From Incurvaria masculella (lineage: Eukaryota > Arthropoda > Insecta > Lepidoptera > Incurvariidae), in the NCBI GenBank assembly GCA_946894095.1, contig OX335643.1:5567036-5631035 (forward strand): a stretch of DNA of 64,000 bases. Reading direction: 5' to 3'. Each line of letters starts with the position of its first letter. Within the stretch, counting starts at the first letter, position 1. The notes under the pieces are model-generated. The model was given only the letters and a program-made list of their open reading frames with translations. It searched no databases and was not told the DNA's origin. Positions 43,944-54,425 of the stretch are shown piece after piece. The position numbers and the translations under genes were made by a program.

Positions 43944-44529
43944 CCCGCGAACCAGAATGGTCGGGACTCATAAAACAAATACATTTTAATGCTTATAGCT
44001 AAACAAATTGCTTACTTAACATCTACAGAAGAGTATAAATGTTCGAAAACAACATCAACATCACTTACAATGAAGTATGAATAAGATTCCTGTATTAGAT
44101 TCCGACCAACACCATTAAATAATGCAAACTACAATTCGGGGGTAAAGACCTCTTCATGATTTTTAAGAAATTGTATCGACTCAAAATGGTTTATCAGGCT
44201 TTGCACAAAGGTATTCAGGTCTTTTTGGAGTGAACATTACCGACATTCTCGAATCACAAAGCTTTTCCTTCCATTAGCATAAGCCCATATACTGGGTATG
44301 AACATACCTATACTTATAAGAGCCGGCTTATTAGGTAAGTATATGTTTTATGTTAATTTGTCGTGTCCTTAGGCCAAGCAACCGGCGTGAATCACCATTC
44401 AATTATTTGCAGTGACTAATGGCACAGAATAAGTAATTAGTAATAGTCATTTAATAGTAGGAATCCTTGGTTATACATACATATTCCTGTAACCCTCGTA
44501 ATGAAGGAATTTGTGATTATGTAAGTTTT
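43944..44529. other. Intronic-type noncoding DNA, no feature seen
   Basis: A short shared word (GGCACAGAATAAGTAAT near 44418) also occurs near 35812. Nothing else. Confidence 0.35.
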
Positions 44530-44865
44530 TTTTTTTATGGAACATGATATTGATGGCTAATACCACACAACTACCGTTATGATATTATCCCAATACTCCA
44601 CATTACGAAGGAATTAGGAGCTATGCAAGGGAAGGTCCCTTTATGAGCACGGCTACATTGAACTGGATGGAAAAGACTGACAATTTTTAATTGCCGCTTC
44701 AAACATAGTTTCACTAGGTGAAATATCAGGACCTTCCTTATATTGCACACACACAGACAATACAGACAATTGCATTGCCGTTTCGGCCATCTTTCATTCA
44801 ATGCGATATGGTGCCAACCCGGTCGAGATTAACCCTACCACCTAGTAAGTAAGGAAGGGGAATCT
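44530..44865 (-). mobile_element. SINE with duplicated body
   Basis: Tail at 44540-44600, then the CATTGAACTGGATGGAAAAG / ATTGCCGCTTCAAACATAG body, then a second copy of the body (CAGGACCTTCCTTATATTGC, CATTGCCGTTTCGGCCATCT) before TACCACCTAGTAAGTAAGGA. Two SINEs apparently joined at a shared internal point. Confidence 0.75.
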
Positions 44866-45125
44866 GATGGAAATGCAGTGAACCTATTGAGGCTATGAGC
44901 CTCAAATTTCGGCAAAAAACCGGCAGGTTTTTTTCGACTTCTCTCATAGTTAACCCGACTGCTCAACCCTTGAGAAATTTAGCGTTATGATAAGTTTAAT
45001 TGATGGGAGAAATAGAGCGTTATGTAGAAACATAGGGCATCAACAGTGGGTTACAAGTTATAAGCGAACGGACAGATGACAGTAATTCGGGATTTGGTTA
45101 TACTTACCAATCGTTCATCCCAACT

Positions 45126-45921
45126 TCTATACTAATGTTATAAATGCGAAAGTAACTCTGTCGGTCTGAACCAGTTTTGATGAATTTCGGTACAGAGATA
45201 GTCTGGACCTTTGAGAAGGACATAGGCTACCTTTTGTGGCAAAAATTAAACTCGAAGGGGGTGACATAGGGGATTATTACAGTTTGTCCCCATACAAACT
45301 CATGTAATATCCAGAAAATAATTGGGCCCGATCTCAGTCCAAAACGACATTAAGGTGGCCCATCCCGCTCAACTCCCCATACAAACGGGGAAAGAAAATC
45401 ACGCACATATTACTTGTCAGAGATCCCAAATTTTGCTCAAAATAGCTTTATTTGATCGAACTAGATGTCTGATGACCGTTGACATTGTAAAATTGTGTTT
45501 GGTTTCCAAGTTATAAGGTCCGAAAGTTCGGATTTTTCGCGCGTTTTATACAATAGCTTTGGAGGTAGATTACGCAATGATAAAGTAAGAACATCTTAAA
45601 AAGATTAGTCATCAGACATAGCTTATTTAATCAAGATTTATAACCTATTTGGTTTTTGTTAGATTTTTGAATACAGCTGTCGTAGTTTACTTTTAGCTAT
45701 AAGTCGTTTAGTAAATTAAATTTTCGTAAATCTTACCAAATCATACACTATGCACATTGTCTTTTTGTGGACATGTTGCATCTTCCTCATCACGGAGCCT
45801 GTCTTTTTCTTTGAAAAAGAGAAGGTCCCAGAGCGCAACAGCACAGTTTTGTACCGTGCCCGCGATTGAGTTAGTCCCGCCGGGTTGGGCCACCTTAACC
45901 TCACGAGTGGACCTCAGCTAG
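45126..45921 (+). mobile_element. Lep1-type Helitron, split by a TTAA element
   Basis: 5' end TCTATACTAATGTTATAAAT and 3' end CCTCAGCTAG followed by T. The copy is interrupted after CCAAAACGACA by the element 45354-45894 and resumes at CACGAGTGGACCTCAG. Noncoding, nonautonomous. Confidence 0.85.
45354..45894 (+). mobile_element. 541-bp TTAA-flanked MITE (GGTGGCCCA family), copy 1
   Basis: TTAA at 45350-45353 and 45895-45898. Ends GGTGGCCCATCCCG and (reverse complement) GGTGGCCCAACCCGG. Contains CTAGATGTCTGATGACCGTT and ATACACTATGCACATTGTC, shared with 58369-58911. No ORF of note. The family is probably piggyBac-like by its target, but ends starting GG are not diagnostic. Confidence 0.88.
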
Positions 45922-45974
45922 TAAAATTAATTCACGGTGTTTACAATATCACTGTGACGCTACAAGCCATATAC

Positions 45975-47049
45975 CAGGGTTTCTTAACCTTTTTGTAGTC
46001 ATGGACGCCTGCGTGATTAAAAAAAATGGCGGACTCCTTCCAAACTCAATTGAAGAGAAAGAAAACAAGACGCTTTAAAAACGTTTTATGTGTTAACACA
46101 GAAATAGTAATGATTCCTTAGGATGTTTAAGGGTTTCTTCGCAAAAATCTTATGGTATATGGCTCTGGTGTCTGTTGGTCACCCGAATTCTGTACAGAAT
46201 TGTTAGGGAAAAACAGTTGTTTGGAAATTCTGAATAACCAATATAGCTACTAATGTGCAGTGCACCAACTAATTACTTTTGCTCACAAAGTCATACTTTT
46301 TTAGAAAAAGCTATTTTTCTGAAGCGCCAATTGCAACATTTTCATCAGGCGAAGGCGAATGTCGTCGTTTAACACTCGTGTCTCGTAGTGATTCCCAACA
46401 TGACCCTTGTCCACGTGCAGCAGTGACGTGACCCTTGGTGCGTTAACACATTCACGCTTGACCGGTTTTATGGGTCAATCACGCGAAAAATGTATTGTCA
46501 TCATATCAAGCAATGATAACAGCAATGAATACAATAATCACCCAAATAATATAAAAAAATCGGAGTCACATTATATATTTAAAAAAAAATGGGACCAACT
46601 AGAAAGTCTCCTTTCGAACAAAAAAAGGATTTTTCAAATCGGTTCAGGGGTCTTCGAGTAATCGGTGAACATACATAAAAAAAAAGAGAAAAAAAAAAGA
46701 TTCCGACGAATTGAGAACCTCCTCCTTTTTTCGAAGTCGGTTAAAAAGGCTGCTAAATTGCACTTACAGAATAATATATAAATCATTCTACATTAAAACA
46801 CATTTTAGAAATTCGTATCCAGTTTCATCTTTTCTAGCTTAGTCAATAAATGTTTTACAACGGCATTACCTAATATTATTTAATTGTAACAATGTTTGTA
46901 ACCGCATAACAACAATGCACTTATCTCCTTAAGCGAATGTATTTACGTTCTTTGAGATATATAAAGATTCTATAAACACAAGCAAGGACCTCCGGTACTC
47001 ATGCCACGAACCCCTAAGGTGCCCATGGACGCCAGGTTACGAAACCCTG
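45975..47049. mobile_element. hAT-like element, about 1.07 kb
   Basis: Left end CAGGGTTTCTTAACCT; reverse complement of the right end CAGGGTTTCGTAACCT (15 of 16 bases). Subterminal ATGGACGCC occurs on both sides. No convincing 8-bp duplication (CCATATAC versus CTGCAGTC), so the boundary or the duplication has decayed. No transposase. Contains an AACCGACTTC-family insertion (46555-46747). Confidence 0.6.
46555..46747 (-). repeat. AACCGACTTC-family repeat inside hAT-like element
   Basis: AAAAAATCGGAGTCAC, GGATTTTTCAAATCGGTTCA, CGACGAATTGAGAACCTCCT and CGAAGTCGGTTAAAAAGG, matching the family at 28319-28640 and 47285. Confidence 0.6.
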
Positions 47050-47795
47050 CTGCAGTCTGTCCCCGTCAAGTGCCTTCCAATCAAATGCAAAGCGAAGCAA
47101 CGAAACGGATTGCTTAATTTCGATTCGGTGTGTCCAACGCGTAAAGCACCGAGCTGATCGATTAGGAAGCTAGCAGTTGAACAAACAACGTGACAGCGAA
47201 CATCGTGCTGGGTCAGCGAAGATGGAAGGACGGGAGTAGCAACAGACACTCGTTTGTGTGCGGACGGCGGCGGAGCCACTTTTTCAACCGACTTCAAAAA
47301 CAAAGGAGGAGGTTCTCAATTCGTCTGTATGTTTTTTTGTGTGTATGTTACTCGATATCTTCGAAACTTGTCAACTAATTGGAGTAATTATTTTTCTCAG
47401 TTGGGTCTATCTCAGGGGTGATCCTTTAATATTTTTTATGAATACCACTCCTAAGGGTGGGAAATACTAAAAAAAGTGAAAACTGGTCTAGTCTGCCGGA
47501 TTAAAGTTAGTCTGCCCACTCTGAATACACCTGTAAGAGGCATTAAATAATATTATTATTCATTCGCACCCTTGGCTAGAAGGCGGTACGGTAGTTTTGA
47601 GTTTGAGTTTAGTGTTTGAAGTCGGTTCAATGTTTTTTTAAATCCGGTTTTTTTATACAAAGTCGGCCGGCGAGTGAGTTCAATTACGAATTCGCTCACT
47701 GCTGATTGTGTTAAGTTCCGACGACACGTACGAACACCTAAGAACTTCACTGGACGCTGTTTAGTGGAACAAATTCGTAAGCGAACTAACCTTCC
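47050..47795. repeat. Intronic-type DNA with two small repeats
   Basis: 47153-47200 (GCTGATCGATTAGGAAGCTA, GCAGTTGAACAAACA) recurs at 48425-48470. 47285-47345 is an AACCGACTTC-family end (TTCAACCGACTTCAAAAACA, CTCAATTCGTCTGTATG). The rest is unassigned. Confidence 0.5.
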
Positions 47796-48345
47796 TTATT
47801 TTGCACGGTTATTTAGAACTGGATGGAAAACATGTACAATTTTCATTGACCCTTTGACCATCTCTCATTGATTCGGTGTTGCCATAGATAAAAAAGTGGA
47901 TTAAAATGAAGGAGATATGGCATCGGGCGCGTCTATTATGAAACCAGGTGTCTCCAATTTTCAAAAACTACCAATCCATCAAAATAATCGCAGACGTATT
48001 AGAGGGTTTGTGTGGGTGGCAACTGACTTGACGAACGCTATTTTAGAGCACATTCGCACGCGGTGGCGATGTTTCGACTGTGTGGCATACGACGCGCCAC
48101 CAAATTTCCATACAATTGTATGGTCACTTTGACCATATAGCGGAGACACGATATCGGCCGACTGCCACTTCTGCTTGCTCACTCTTCAGTGGATGTTACC
48201 AACCCGAGCGGGATCAACCCTACCTAGAAATTCCCTTTGATTAATTTACCTACAGTTTTCCTGGGATCGACAAATCCCATAGTCGCCACCACAGATTAGG
48301 TAAATGTCGCCACTTTGACATGCACGGGAACAAATGCAATGGCCC
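47795..48345 (-). mobile_element. SINE split by a palindrome-bearing repeat
   Basis: 47795-47880 is SINE body up to the CATTC/GATGG junction. 48190-48345 continues with TGTTACCAACCCGAGCGGGA and the head-proximal CATGCACGGGAACAAATG. The intervening repeat (47881-48189) inserted into the SINE. Confidence 0.75.
47881..48189 (-). repeat. Interspersed repeat, uninterrupted copy
   Basis: Reverse complement of the family at 6357-6780: GCCGACTGCCACTTC, CACTTTGACCATATAGCGG, GTGGCGATGTTTCGACTGTG, ACGTATTAGAGGGTTTGTGT, TATGGCATCGGGCGCG. Shows the pre-insertion structure of the split copy. The central palindrome is weaker here (ATGGTCA/TGACCAT). Confidence 0.78.
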
Positions 48346-48656
48346 CTCTCACAGCACGGATCGAAAACACTGCCTACCCGTATGTTGTCATGATAGGCGC
48401 GATTGTTGTGCCAGCCATGCGGGCTGATCGATTAGGAAGCCAGCAGTTGAACAAACAGCGACGGTAAACAATGCGACAGTGCTGGAATAATTACGGCAAT
48501 GTCGGTAATATCACACCAGCGCTGTTAGTGGCTCGGGCGTAACAGCGGCGTGGGAAAGGCATTGTGTTATTGTCTGGCGATTTTTATGGGAAACTATCAG
48601 TGGCCAACTCAAATGCATTTTACGTCGAAGCGACGACTGAGCTAATCCTATTTTTA
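48346..48656. other. Intronic-type noncoding DNA
   Basis: Apart from the second copy of the small GATCGATTAGGAAGC repeat (48425-48470), nothing is recognised. Confidence 0.35.
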
Positions 48657-49027
48657 GGGTTCCGTTCCTTAAAAAGAACCCTTTTAGAATGGCTTCTCTC
48701 TGACTGTCAAAACCCTTTTTTTAGGGTTCCGTACCCAAAGGGTGCCAACGGAACCCTATTACTAAGCCTCCGCTCTCCATCCGTCCGTCCGTCCGTCCGT
48801 CCGTCCGTCTGTCACAGGGCTGAATCTCATTAACCGTAATAGGTAGGCAGCAGATTTTTTTACAGATTATGAATTTATTTTGCCGCTATAACAACAAATA
48901 GGTAAAATTAAAAAATTATAAAAATTAAGGGGGGCCACCAAACAAATAAAGTGATTGTTTGGTGTTAAATCTTGTATGATGGTACGGAACCCTTCGTGTG
49001 CGAGTCCGACTCGCACTTGGCCGGTTT
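48657..49027 (+). mobile_element. (TCCG)n-family repeat plus a related partial copy
   Basis: 48657-48717 begins AGGGTTCCGTTCCTTAAAAA and belongs to a related repeat. 48722-49027 is a full (TCCG)n-family copy ending CACTTGGCCGGTTTT. Confidence 0.88.
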
Positions 49028-49089
49028 TATCATAAACACGTGCAGGTATTCAGTTCAAATTATTAATGTATGTAAATAATTAATAATTA

Positions 49090-49260
49090 TGCCTTACCAG
49101 GACCTTCCCTTTGCCGCTTCGACCATCTTTTCATCCAATGGGATGGTACCAACCCGGGGGCGCGTTAAACCCTACCACCTAGTAGGGAAAGGGGACCTAC
49201 AGTTTTACATGGATTCCGAACCATGGGGCAGCTCGCATTCGTCACGAAATGCACATATCG
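49090..49260 (-). mobile_element. SINE, internally deleted
   Basis: GCCTTACCAGGACCTTCCCT is joined directly to TTGCCGCTTCGACCATCTTT, so the middle of the body is deleted. It continues to TACAGTTTTACATGGATTCC. Confidence 0.7.
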
Positions 49261-49348
49261 GTGCTAATCCCGTACTAATTTTTGACTGGTTCACTCTGAA
49301 TACGACTGTAAGCTAAGGCAAGCGCGATTAAACAATACGTCTATTTAA

Positions 49349-49709
49349 GGTGGCCCAACCCGGCGGGGCTAACCAGGGTGTAAACCACGACCGCTGTAGT
49401 CAAAAATCCAACAAAACCAAATAGATTATAAATCTTGATTAAATAAGCTATGTCTGATTACTAATCTTAATTTCTTAATTTATCATTGCGTAATAAACTA
49501 CCAAAGTTATTCTATAAAACTCGCGAAAAATTCGGACTTTCGGACCTTATAACTTAGAAACCAAACACAATTTTACAATGCCAACGGTCATCAGACATCT
49601 AGTTCCAATAAATAAAGCTCTTTTGAGCAAAATTTGGGATCTCTGATAAGAAATATGGGCGTGATCTTCTTTCCCCGTTTGTATGGGGAGTTGAGCGGGT
49701 TGGGCCACC
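49349..49709 (-). mobile_element. GGTGGCCCA-family TTAA MITE, copy 2, internally deleted
   Basis: TTAA at 49345-49348 and 49710-49713, ends GGTGGCCCAACCCGGCGG and GCGGGTTGGGCCACC. 361 bp, in reverse orientation. About 180 bp are missing compared with the copy at 45354. Confidence 0.88.
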
Positions 49710-49763
49710 TTAAGCCGATATTTTTCCCACTAGCAAATGCATATGATCCTATACGGTACTTCC

Positions 49764-50140
49764 CGTTGGCCTATGGTCCGAGTTCTCATCTAAATTTGCG
49801 TTTACGGATCTTCGAAGTTACGTAAGAAACTAATTCATTCATTTTACTTTTTCAGCATGTCAAAATAAATCTCGGACTACCAATTTGTATGAAAACGCTG
49901 AGTACGGCGACGATACGTACGGTGTCAAATCAAACTCAGACTCGCATATATTCGTTCGCTTAACGCCCACTGCGAGCGCTCTTTAATTCTCCATACATTT
50001 GAAAACGATAGTTGATCCGAACTCCAACTTGAGGCTCTGAAGGGAAATATCCGAAAATCTCTAATTTATAGAACCCATGTAATTATGGCTAAACTTGTAC
50101 TGGGGCCGTAGTCCGACTTCTCACCTAAATTAACGTTTAA
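49764..50140 (+). mobile_element. TTGGCG-family MITE copy and end fragment
   Basis: GGTCCGAGTTCTCATCTAAA to ACATTTGAAAACGATAGTTG (49764-50048), with a second end fragment TAGTCCGACTTCTCACCTAA at about 50109-50140. It ends about 265 bp before exon 2. Confidence 0.7.
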
Positions 50141-50404
50141 TATGACTAATATTAACGATGTACGTTTAAGTTGGGGTGGTAATTTTATAAAATCGGAGAC
50201 CGCGGGTCTCATAGTAATCCTTTCTGTTCTGAGGAAGAAAAACGATGAAACTCCTTGCGATTCCTGGCACGCTGGTTTCCTCGTGGCACGATGCGCACGC
50301 CACTGGAATGCCGGGAGCAGTTCCTGGCATTCTCCTGTGCGATGTTTGTTGCGTGATGGCGTGTGTTTATTAAGTGGTCCTGATGTCATCGTGTCTTCTT
50401 GCAG
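50141..50404 (+). other. Intron 3' end upstream of exon 2
   Basis: No repeat is recognised here. The acceptor is preceded by TGTCATCGTGTCTTCTTGCAG, a pyrimidine-rich tract ending in CAG; CTGAT at about 50377 could serve as a branch region. Confidence 0.45.
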
Positions 50405-50496
50405 GGTTCGTCCTGGCGATTGCGGTAGTGCTGCTTCTATGCGGCATCGTATGCGCCATATTCTTCAGCACATGGGTGCGCCTCTACATAGATCAC
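50405..50496 (+). CDS. Common exon 2: single membrane-spanning segment
   Basis: 92-bp exon: two bases (GG) completing the codon split by exon 1a or 1b, then 30 codons, ending in phase 0 before GTGAGT. The peptide begins FVLAIAVVLLLCGIVCAIFF, a clear transmembrane helix, and ends STWVRLYIDH. With the basic exon 1a or 1b peptide before it, the positive-inside rule puts the N-terminus in the cytoplasm and the following part outside or in the lumen. CD36/SCRB receptors have this layout: a short N-tail, one helix, then a large ectodomain. I saw no further exon before 64000, so most of the protein is outside the window. Family assignment is inference; the exon itself (acceptor, donor, open frame, hydrophobic helix) is well supported. 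Confidence 0.7.
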
Positions 50497-50789
50497 GTGA
50501 GTAACACAACGTTTTATACTTCCAACCAGCCGTTCCGTGACCAGCTCTTACCGTCTCACGGTCTTTGGTTCAGTGGCGCTGTGATTTTTTTTCGGTGATT
50601 GCAAAAATAACGATTTGAGATACATGTGCACATTTAGTTTTAGACTTAAATGTGCGAAACTTTAAAACGTATTTCTTCCTCATGTTTTTTGTGATGTCTG
50701 GTCTGTCCGTGAATTGCGTGACTAAGCGACTTGTCGTTAGTGGTTTGGAGAACACGTAAAACCATATAAGTATTTACTTACTAACTTAA
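50497..50789. other. Start of next intron, no feature seen
   Basis: No repeat or coding exon recognised. Confidence 0.4.
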
Positions 50790-50940
50790 TCGAACGATTG
50801 TCGTTTTTTTCGTGTTTTCCACCCAGTTTTATGTAGCCGTGCAATAAAGGGATGGTCTTTGCATGGCACTTCATTGCCAGAGGTATGTTGGGCTAATATA
50901 GGTCTAATATTAGCCACTAAGGTCCAGTTCTAAAAAAATA
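50790..50940 (+). mobile_element. SINE 3' half
   Basis: CGTGTTTTCCACCCAGTTTT, GCAATAAAGGGATGGTCTTT, ATTAGCCACTAAGGTCCAGT and an A-rich end. Confidence 0.75.
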
Positions 50941-51483
50941 AACCTCTTAAAAATGTAAACGTTGATGTTCATGTCACACTTGTCAAATATCACATATTAT
51001 CACATGTTACCGCAAAATTTAAGTGCAAAGTTAAAACTTAGACCTACTTGGACTAAGGCCCCGGTTCTGACACGTCGCTGCAATATTTCCGTGTTCGTTC
51101 TTACCGTCTTACCGATTCGTTTCTGTGGCCCTGTGGAGCTTGTAGCTTTCCCATTTTCCTGTTCAGTTCTGTCACAGCTGTGGGGCTCGCGACGCGTGCA
51201 GATTTGTTCCTGTTTGTCTTTGCAATTGAGACCATGACAACTAGTTGTCGATTTCGAATGTGTTGCAGCGAGGTTTATTTCAGCTTTTTTCATGCAAGCG
51301 GTGAAGCGCTGCTGTATCTGTATATCATTCAGCCTACCTTTTTCTATTCCTCGACCTTTTACGGAAATATTAGCTTGGCCTCTGTAGCTTGACGCTCGCT
51401 CTTGCATTGTGTAGGTGTGCTTTCACTCTACCTAAACACGTGGTCCTAAATTTGTGACATTGTAAAATTGTTCACTATCCTCT
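50941..51483. other. Noncoding, no feature seen
   Basis: The 135-codon minus ORF at 51000-51407 has no recognisable domain or splice context. Not called. Confidence 0.35.
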
Positions 51484-51740
51484 GACCTTCTTAATTCTGT
51501 ACCACCGGGACATCTTTTATCGCTGTGACTGCATAAGGCACAACAGGATACGTTTTAGACAATCTCCTCAAGAAACCCATTTCTTGGTTTAATTCCCCTA
51601 CTACCCCTAAGGACAACGGGGGAGGATCTCCTAGGAAATCCAAGCGACGTGCGCATAACGTCAACAGCTGAATTTGAACCCACGTCTTCAGCACGCGAAG
51701 CGGGCGCTTTACCACTGTACCACGGCGCTCTTTTTGTATG
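51484..51740 (-). mobile_element. tRNA-derived SINE of a different family
   Basis: Read on the minus strand, the head has an A-box-like TGGTACAGTGG (about 51722) and a B-box-like GGTTCAAATTC (about 51680) at tRNA spacing, followed by an unrelated body with TTGGATTTCCTAGGAGATCC. The acceptor stem does not pair, so it is not a tRNA gene. Spurious peptides from it (WYSGKAPASRA) are a known hallmark of such SINEs. Confidence 0.65.
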
Positions 51741-51899
51741 TAACCTGACATGGAGGGGACCACCATACTTTGAAGTTGGTTTATACACGCACGCTGTTTT
51801 AATACTACCGGACGTCTCATCCGTTAGTCACCGGAGGAATCACGCATGAATTCCTACCTCGTGACTCCAAGGCGCAAGGTGATCGGGCGAATGTACCGG

Positions 51900-52230
51900 C
51901 TCCGAGCTCACTCGTTCGATAGCAACAAAAAAGCAAGCAGGAAACGTTCAACGCCGTCCGGCGGTGTTGTAAACGGACTTCATGCACATACTTTCCGTAC
52001 GCGTGCCGCCCTTCGACCTCGCGACGCGTCCTCGTAACATAGTTTCTAGAGCTACGCGCGAGTTTCGTCCATCCACGCGTCTTGCACGCGCACGTCTCCG
52101 CGGCGAGGCGCGCGGTAAGAGCCGTCGTGTAATAGGGAACAATACTGCTAATCTTGTACAACAGGTGGCGTTGATCTGTCAAAGCTGTCAGACATCAAAA
52201 TAGTGCAGCTGATACTAGCCGCGCGGTCCG
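51900..52230. other. CpG-rich block with a possible donor
   Basis: CpG-dense (CGCGAGTTTCGTCCATCCAC, GGCGAGGCGCGCG) with GTAAGA at about 52112. Could be a promoter and noncoding exon of another transcript. The multiple overlapping ORFs on both strands are compositional. Confidence 0.25.
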
Positions 52231-52261
52231 TTTTGAACCATCGGCGAACACATTGAGCTCT

Positions 52262-52405
52262 TAGTCCCAGTTGTCACCTAAATTGGCGTTTACGGCAAAC
52301 CGATCGACTGGCTGCTCAAATGTATGGATAAATGTAAGAGCGCGCGCAGTGGGCGAACTAACATTTGCGAGTCCGAGTTTGATTTGACTACTGATGTTCT
52401 AAACA
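52262..52405 (-). mobile_element. TTGGCG-family MITE, truncated
   Basis: TCCCAGTTGTCACCTAAATT to GCGAGTCCGAGTTTGATTTG. It ends at 52390-52405, where unrelated DNA begins. Confidence 0.7.
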
Positions 52406-53250
52406 TACGTGAGAACTGCACATACCATTTATAGTTCTTAAAAATTAGCTTGATCTCTGTGACAGCTGTCATCGAAATCCCGCCCATGAAGTTCTGATTT
52501 TTTAACGGTATATATAACGGAGCTGTGGCAACGTCGAACTTTATGGGATAGTATATTTTCAACTATAGACCGAATCGTGTCACTTTGGCAGCTGTCGCAA
52601 AGATCAAGCTAAGTTTTAAGAACTAAAGTGCAACGAAAATTCTATTTGGCGCGTCCTGAAATAGTAAGCAAAGTAGGTATCAATCATCAATGCTATCACT
52701 AACGTGGCTACAGCAGCGTAGCTGTATACAATGAGTCGTCGCTACTCCCGTCCAGCCTTCCTCGCTGGTCGGTAGATACTTCGATAACCCTCTATTTCCG
52801 ACGTCAGAAAATTAGATGTGCACCTCTTTTTATCGCAACCGACGCTTAAGTTTGCTTCGTTTCACAATCGGGTAAGGTAGTTTGTACAGAGGTGTCTAAA
52901 TCAATGTTAGGAGGCTAAACATACAATTATTATTACAATTGCGATGATGAAAATATGTACCAGTGATGAGCGGGTGCGCAGGTATCGTCCGACCGTGGAC
53001 TGGTTTCGCAAGTTCTCGATCGAAACAGGAATTCGGTCCGCAACTTATCGAAGACATTATTGTAATTTATGCCAGAGCTGGCTAATTACGTGAATGGCGC
53101 GATACGGAACCTGATGAGTGTCTTTTTGAACCTTCACCTTTCTGACGACGGGTCGTGATTGAGCCGGTAAGCCTTCAGTGAAAATTATATTTCACCTTGA
53201 TGGACTAATATACCTGTCCGGCCTGAGCAAAGTTTCTTGCACAATACACA
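52406..53250. other. Noncoding, no feature seen
   Basis: No gene, repeat end or RNA recognised. A weak inverted similarity (AAACATACGTGAGAACTGCA...) is not strong enough to annotate. Confidence 0.35.
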
Positions 53251-53482
53251 AAAACCGGCCAAGTGGGAGTCGGAATCGCATACGAACTGTTTCGTACCAT
53301 TGTACACGATTTAACACAAAAAATCACATGATATTGGGGCCCCCTATAATTTTTATTTTATTTGAATTTTTACTATTTGTTGTTTCAACTGTCTACCTGC
53401 TACGGTTTATGAGGTACAGCCCGCTGACAGACGGACGAACGGGCCCTGGATATGTTGGCACCCTTTGGGTATTGAACCCTAA
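53251..53482 (-). mobile_element. (TCCG)n-family repeat with deletion
   Basis: AAAACCGGCCAAGTGGGAGT to GACAGACGGACGAACGG, then skips to ACCCTTTGGGTATTGAACCC. Confidence 0.85.
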
Positions 53483-53611
53483 CAATAAATGTAATTCTAG
53501 GCTCTTGGGCTAAGATAAATAGCCTTAACAGAAACTAAAGACTAATGAAAAGTACTTAGTACTTTGTGTACATACTTACATTTTGTATGGACGAAATCTC
53601 AGGCTGAAATA

Positions 53612-53895
53612 AATAGTCGTACAGAAACAAGACTAACGAAAAGTAGTACTTTTTGATGTCACTTTGCATTACTTTGAGGCTGAGATAAATAGTCGTAACA
53701 GAAACTAAGACTAACGAAAAGTAGTACTTTGTGACGTCAATTCGCATTACTTTGAGATTTCGTCCATACAAAATGTGTCAAAGTGACGTCACAAAGTACT
53801 ACTTTTCATTAGTTTTAGTTACGGTTACAACTATTTATCTCAGCCATAATGTGTTCAAGTGACGTCACAAAGTACTACTTTTCATTAGCCTTCGT
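53612..53895. mobile_element. GGCTGAG-family MITE inserted into its own family
   Basis: A complete inner copy at 53678-53845 (168 bp; GGCTGAGATAAATAGTCG ... CTATTTATCTCAGCC, long arms with AAAAGTAGTACTTTGTGACG) is flanked by a left half-copy (53612-53677) and a right half-copy (53846-53895) of the same family. Confidence 0.82.
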
Positions 53896-54139
53896 TTATG
53901 TTGCGTATGTAAATGAAACTTGTATGTGTCCAAAGGTATATCTTTGTATTGTTCAGACTGGTTAGCACACAGATTATAATATCAGTGGGTTTGCAACTTT
54001 GAACTTTGCATGTTAGGGACAGGGGTTATTAAAGTCGTAATTTTCTTCAGACGAAGGAAATTGACGTTAACTGTACTTTGTATCATACGACTACTTATAC
54101 ATACATGCACACTTCAGTGTGTGAGATGGTTAAAATTAC
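53896..54139. other. Noncoding, no feature seen
   Basis: Short AT-rich gap before the CpG-rich block. Confidence 0.35.
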
Positions 54140-54425
54140 TGGGTACCACATCAACGCTGCTTCCGCCGCGCCGTCGCATCCGCCGCCGCCGCCCGCCGTG
54201 CCGTGCTGCGCGGGAACAATGCGACGCCGTCCGTCCGTCGGCCGGCCCGTTTCCGACACCGGTGATGTGTTTTTGGATCGCGTGCGCGCGCATGCTCTCG
54301 CGTACTTTCACGCGCGCAGAGAAAGTCACGCGTCTCGGACCGGGGAATTGTCTAAATAGTGCGCGCGACCGACGCGCGGTTGGCGCCTCGCTTGCGCAGT
54401 GGAAGGGCGGGGGGGAGGGGTTTGG
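54140..54425. promoter_or_regulatory. CpG-rich promoter-like block
   Basis: Dense CpG (CCGCCGCCGCCGCCCGCCGT, CGCGTGCGCGCGCATGCTCT), with GCTTGCGCAGTGG near 54389 resembling an NRF1/Ewg half-site. Overlapping ORFs on both strands (up to 177 codons) are Arg/Pro-rich compositional frames with no recognised domain. Direction unknown. Confidence 0.3.

Noticed and set aside
51000..51407. 135-codon minus ORF as a gene
   Set aside because: No recognisable domain and the composition matches surrounding noncoding DNA.
51660..51740. tRNA gene on the minus strand
   Set aside because: A- and B-box-like words are present but the acceptor stem does not pair and a SINE body follows.
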